NCBI GenBank assembly: GCA_963801715.1
Contig: CAWDGB010000018.1
Coordinates: 1 to 64,000, forward strand
Direction: 5' to 3'
Length of the DNA stretch: 64,000 bases
From: CAVVJA01 sp963801715
GTDB lineage: Bacteria; Actinomycetota; Actinomycetes; Mycobacteriales; Jatrophihabitantaceae
The notes beneath the pieces are model-generated. The model worked only from the letters and a program-made list of their open reading frames with translations. It was not told where the DNA came from and did not search any database. Position 1 is the first letter of the stretch, and the number at the start of each line of letters is the position of its first letter. Positions 61,130 through 64,000 of the stretch are shown in pieces. The position numbers and the translations under genes are program-made.

Positions 61130-61999
61130 TCAGCTACTGCGCAGATAACCCAGCAAGCGCAGCAATTCCAGGTACAGCCAGATGAGGGTGACCATCAGGC
61201 CGAACGAGGCGTACCAGGCGAACTTCTCATCCGCTCCGTGCTTGATGCCCTGTTCGATGATGTCGAAATCGAGGACCAGGCTGAACGCCGCGACGACGAT
61301 GCAGACGAGGCTGAAGATGATCGCGAGCGCTCCGCCATCGCGCAGCCCGAGGCCGCCCGGATGGAACAGGTAAGCGATCAGGTTGACGAGCATCAGCCCG
61401 AAGACGCCGATCGTTGCTCCGACCAAGACCCGGGTGAACTTCGGTGTGACCCGGATGGCCCCCGTCTTGTAGACGATGAGCATGCCCGCCGCGACCATGA
61501 TCGTTCCGGTGACCGCCTGGATCACGATCCCAGGCCAGCGCTCTTCGAAGATGCGGCTGATCGCGCCGAGAAGGAAGCCTTCGCACGCCGAGTAGATCAG
61601 CGCGTTGACCGCGTTGACCCGCATCGTGAAGGCCATGTACAGGCCTAGACCGATGCCGCCCATGAGGCTGACCAACAGCAGCCCACCGGCCACCGCCGTG
61701 TTGGACGTCAACGCCCATGAGATGGCGCCAGCGGTCAGCAATACGGCCAGCATCGCAGCCGTGCGAACGACAACGTCGTCGAGGGTCATATAGCGGGCTG
61801 GGGCACCGCCGCCCCCACCGCCGCCCCCGCCGGGACCGAACCCGGTCGGCGGGTAGATCGGACCGCCATAGGCAGGCTGGTTGTATATGTGCTCCAGATC
61901 GCCCGCGGACGGCGTCACGGTCGGATTCGCCTTCGCGGTACCTGGGCTAGATGCCGTTCCCGGGACCTTGAACTTGTTGAGAACGGGGTTGCTGGCCAC
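61130..61999 (-). CDS. Bax inhibitor-1/YccA family membrane protein
   Basis: A 289-residue protein with a 65-residue N-terminal cytoplasmic region that holds a run of nine or more glycines (about 62-70) and then seven hydrophobic segments. The family motifs are ISWALTSNTAVAGG, YSACEGFLLGAISRIFE and SLVLDFDIIEQGIKHGADEKF (the last gives the conserved acidic pair). BI-1 proteins are pH-dependent calcium channels or leak pathways in some bacteria. The start is GTG 61999 (VASNPVLNKF) with AGGAGGA 8 bp before it. Confidence 0.93.
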   Translation of the reverse strand: MASNPVLNKFKVPGTASSPGTAKANPTVTPSAGDLEHIYNQPAYGGPIYPPTGFGPGGGGGGGGGAPARYMTLDDVVVRTAAMLAVLLTAGAISWALTSNTAVAGGLLLVSLMGGIGLGLYMAFTMRVNAVNALIYSACEGFLLGAISRIFEERWPGIVIQAVTGTIMVAAGMLIVYKTGAIRVTPKFTRVLVGATIGVFGLMLVNLIAYLFHPGGLGLRDGGALAIIFSLVCIVVAAFSLVLDFDIIEQGIKHGADEKFAWYASFGLMVTLIWLYLELLRLLGYLRSS

Positions 62000-62177
62000 G
62001 AGTAATGTCCTCCTGCTCGCCGCTACTCGTCGCGCCGCGGTCTGGCCGCGGCGTCTACGTGCACAACGATACGAATACCTCCGGAGTTCCCGGACGCCGG
62101 GCTGCGGGATCGATCTCCGGGCCACCAGTTTTCGCCCGCAGCAGACGAAATGGGCTGATGCGTGTCAGGCTGGCTTC

Positions 62178-62366
62178 ATGAGTTCCGCAGCCAAACCCGA
62201 CAAGGCGCCGGGTGACGTGAAGAACAAGTTCCGCGAAGCCCTGGAACGAAAGCGTGACATGCAGCAAGGGCGCGCGGCCGACCCGAACGAGGCTGATCCG
62301 TCGAAGGTGCACGGCAAGCACGGCCCGGCCCACGTGCAGCGGACATTCCGCCGCAAGAGCGGCTGA
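62178..62366 (+). CDS. Small DUF5302 family protein
   Basis: A 62-residue basic protein. The sequence SAAKPDKAPGDVKNKFREAL followed by ERKRDMQQ and the end HGPAHVQRTFRRKSG are characteristic of DUF5302, an actinobacterial family with no known function. It starts at ATG 62178, within a larger open frame that has no other support. It is divergent from the BI-1 gene and convergent with the permease gene. Confidence 0.8.
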   Translation: MSSAAKPDKAPGDVKNKFREALERKRDMQQGRAADPNEADPSKVHGKHGPAHVQRTFRRKSG

Positions 62367-62400
62367 CCCAGGACTCCGTCAGGCCGTAACACCTGGGACG

Positions 62401-62420
62401 GCGGCGCTGCTGCGCGCCGC
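62401..62420. terminator. Possible hairpin terminator between convergent genes
   Basis: GCGGCGC (62401-62407) pairs with GCGCCGC (62414-62420) across a 6-base loop. It lies 34 bp after the DUF5302 gene and 28 bp after the end of the permease gene on the other strand. No T-tract follows, so confidence is low. Confidence 0.35.
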
Positions 62421-62448
62421 TCGGAGGCGCAGCCGAGCCGAGTGGTCT

Positions 62449-64000
62449 TTACTGCCCCGCAATATCACGGCGGGAAAAGGCGACGAGCGAGCTGATCACC
62501 CCGAGTACGCCGACGGTCACCATCACCGCGGCGGATACGGGCTGAAACGGTTGACTGGGTACGAGAGCGAGGTGGGCGAACGGGGACAGGTCCAGGACCC
62601 AGTGCGGCGGCCCGATCAGGGCGCCGACGAGCTGCCACAAGAACGCGGCCGCGACCAGGCCGTACATGATGCCGGCGGCGACGCGAGGGGCCAGAGCGTA
62701 AACCAGCCCGCCCAGGCCTAGGAACAATATGGCGATCGGGAGGGCATTGCCGCCGGCTTCGAGCAGGCTTGGCAGCGCAACATGCACGCCCGCTGCCGTT
62801 GCCCCCACCCAGGCGGCGATCCCGGCGGCGAGGGCGATTGCGGCTGCCGCGAACGCCGCGAGGATGAGGCGGCCAGCGAGCCAGCTCGAACGAGATACCG
62901 GTTGCGCAAGCACGGATTCGAGGTGCTGCTCCTCGTCCTGGCGTAGCCCGCTGATCTGGGTGCACACGAACAGGCAGATGGCGAGAGTGACGAAGAGGAA
63001 CAGGAAGGCGATATATCCGGCGGGGGTCACGATCGATCCCGACCCGAGCTTGGCGATCTGGCGTTGGACGTTCGCCGGCACGTCGGCGGTGGACAGGCTG
63101 TGGGAGACGACGCCCAGGACCATCAAGAAGGCCACTGTCGCGGCCAGCCAGGCGATGACAACCCCTGCTTGGGCGCGCAGCGCCTGCGCGGTCGGCGAAC
63201 TGAGTAGCCACAGCCGAGGATCGGCGCTGTCATCGCGGGGAAATAGCCCGGCGCCGATGTCCCGCCGGCGAGCCAGGCCGCCCGCGAGAGCGAGCAGCAG
63301 CGCGGTGGTCACCGCAGGTAGCAGCAGGACCAGCGGTTGCGGACCAGTAAGGGGCCGGAGGAGTTCGGCCCAGCCGAGCGGGGTGGCCCAGCGCAGCCAC
63401 CCGGCGCCGGAGACCGTATCGGCGAGGATCCGCAGCACGAACAGCAGTCCGAGCGCGGCTGTGGCCAGGCCGAGCGCGCCTCGCCGGGTCGGCAGGAGTT
63501 GACTCGCGAGCGCCCCGATGCCAGTGAAAACGGCGGCGGTCATGCCGGACGCCAGCGCCAGGTAGGCCGCGCCGCCGGCCGGAATGCCCGCCGCGACCAA
63601 GCCGGCGAACTCGGCGAGCCCGAGCAGTGCGATCCCGGTCGCGACTGCGAGCAAGCCGGCGGTGTTCGCCGTGGCGCGACTCACCGGCGCGGCGAGCACG
63701 ACCTCGGTGCGGCCCGACTCTTCCTCGGCCCGACCGACCCGGACGGCCGCGAGCAGCCCGTACGCGGCGGCGGCAATGGCCAGCACACCGCCGACCCGCC
63801 ATGCGGTATAGCCGGCGGTGGTGTCGATCTGGTGGGGTTGCCCGTAAAGCAGCCGCAGGCCGGGATTGCCGGCGAAGCTGTCGGCGAACGCCCGCCGGTT
63901 GGCGGCCGTCGGGTAGGTGTGCCGGTAACCGACCGGCTGAATGTATGCGTAGACGGCGAACAGATACGCGAACGCAACCGTTCGCACGCGAGCGTCGCGC
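62449..64000 (-). CDS. ABC exporter permease of the polyketide-antibiotic type (partial)
   Basis: A hydrophobic protein of which 517 residues are in the window; the frame stays open past the right edge, so the N-terminus is missing. It has about ten or eleven membrane segments in two similar halves. The family's typical features are SGRTEVVLAAPVSRATANTA near residue 92, LGWAELLRPLTGPQPLVLLL, and the second copy LRQDEEQHLESVLAQPVSRS. The related family exports polyketides or tetracycline-like antibiotics together with an ATPase that would be encoded upstream, outside the window. A TetR regulator is often next to it; none is seen here. Confidence 0.85.
   Translation of the reverse strand, partial: RDARVRTVAFAYLFAVYAYIQPVGYRHTYPTAANRRAFADSFAGNPGLRLLYGQPHQIDTTAGYTAWRVGGVLAIAAAAYGLLAAVRVGRAEEESGRTEVVLAAPVSRATANTAGLLAVATGIALLGLAEFAGLVAAGIPAGGAAYLALASGMTAAVFTGIGALASQLLPTRRGALGLATAALGLLFVLRILADTVSGAGWLRWATPLGWAELLRPLTGPQPLVLLLPAVTTALLLALAGGLARRRDIGAGLFPRDDSADPRLWLLSSPTAQALRAQAGVVIAWLAATVAFLMVLGVVSHSLSTADVPANVQRQIAKLGSGSIVTPAGYIAFLFLFVTLAICLFVCTQISGLRQDEEQHLESVLAQPVSRSSWLAGRLILAAFAAAAIALAAGIAAWVGATAAGVHVALPSLLEAGGNALPIAILFLGLGGLVYALAPRVAAGIMYGLVAAAFLWQLVGALIGPPHWVLDLSPFAHLALVPSQPFQPVSAAVMVTVGVLGVISSLVAFSRRDIAGQ

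Overview
The window is high-GC DNA from an actinobacterium. The clearest markers are mca (mycothiol S-conjugate amidase, found only in mycothiol producers), many GTG starts, and a run of genes in the order known from Mycobacterium tuberculosis around Rv1074c-Rv1112: ychF, a DUF6542 protein, ispH, a small coiled protein, xseA, xseB, glpX, fum, phoH2, uppS, a DUF255 protein, mca, greA, metB, cbs, an SGNH hydrolase and fadA. The Rv comparisons are from memory, not from a search. I cannot name the genus. No tRNA, rRNA or CRISPR array was seen.

Layout. 1-5.3 kb: an oligopeptide/dipeptide ABC transporter operon on the minus strand (permease C, binding lipoprotein, permease B, ATPase, start of a second ATPase). 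5.6-10.8 kb: an aminotransferase/omega-amidase operon, a Rho-N-like small protein, typA and a small membrane protein. 10.8-22.7 kb: an accessory region with an intact IS1380-family element (4-bp target duplication CTAG), a small inverted-repeat element, a GH38 alpha-mannosidase, a cyclase-family hydrolase, a membrane-anchored pentapeptide-repeat protein, a decayed IS3-family element, a potassium channel, an acetyltransferase remnant and a PIN-like protein with a degraded acidic site. 22.8-44.4 kb: the mycobacteria-like housekeeping block. 44.4-56 kb: an insertion relative to the M. tuberculosis order between greA and metB, carrying a DrrAB-like exporter with an Lrp regulator, a MoxR/ChlI ATPase plus VWA protein pair, an ECF sigma factor with a membrane partner, and an acetyltransferase/deacetylase pair (pat-acuC). 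56-61 kb: metB, cbs, SGNH hydrolase and fadA. 61-64 kb: a BI-1 family protein, a DUF5302 peptide and a polyketide-exporter-type permease cut by the window edge.

Genes that appear to work together: cbs and metB (transsulfuration) run into acuC and pat, which fit a reversible lysine-acetylation module. The aminotransferase and the nitrilase-fold omega-amidase overlap by 4 bp and fit transamination with glutamine or methionine followed by 2-oxoacid amide hydrolysis. drrA, drrB and lrp form one operon. The sigma factor and its membrane partner overlap by 4 bp.

Two themes cross the whole window. First, at least eight single-base indels break otherwise good reading frames (dppC, a 111-aa small gene, the omega-amidase, IS3 orfB twice, arfB, the small gene after mca, the ChlI-like ATPase); most are insertions, which points to residual sequencing error at least as much as to gene decay. 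Second, many genes have TANNNT placed 6-8 bp before the start codon with no Shine-Dalgarno sequence, the signature of leaderless transcripts.
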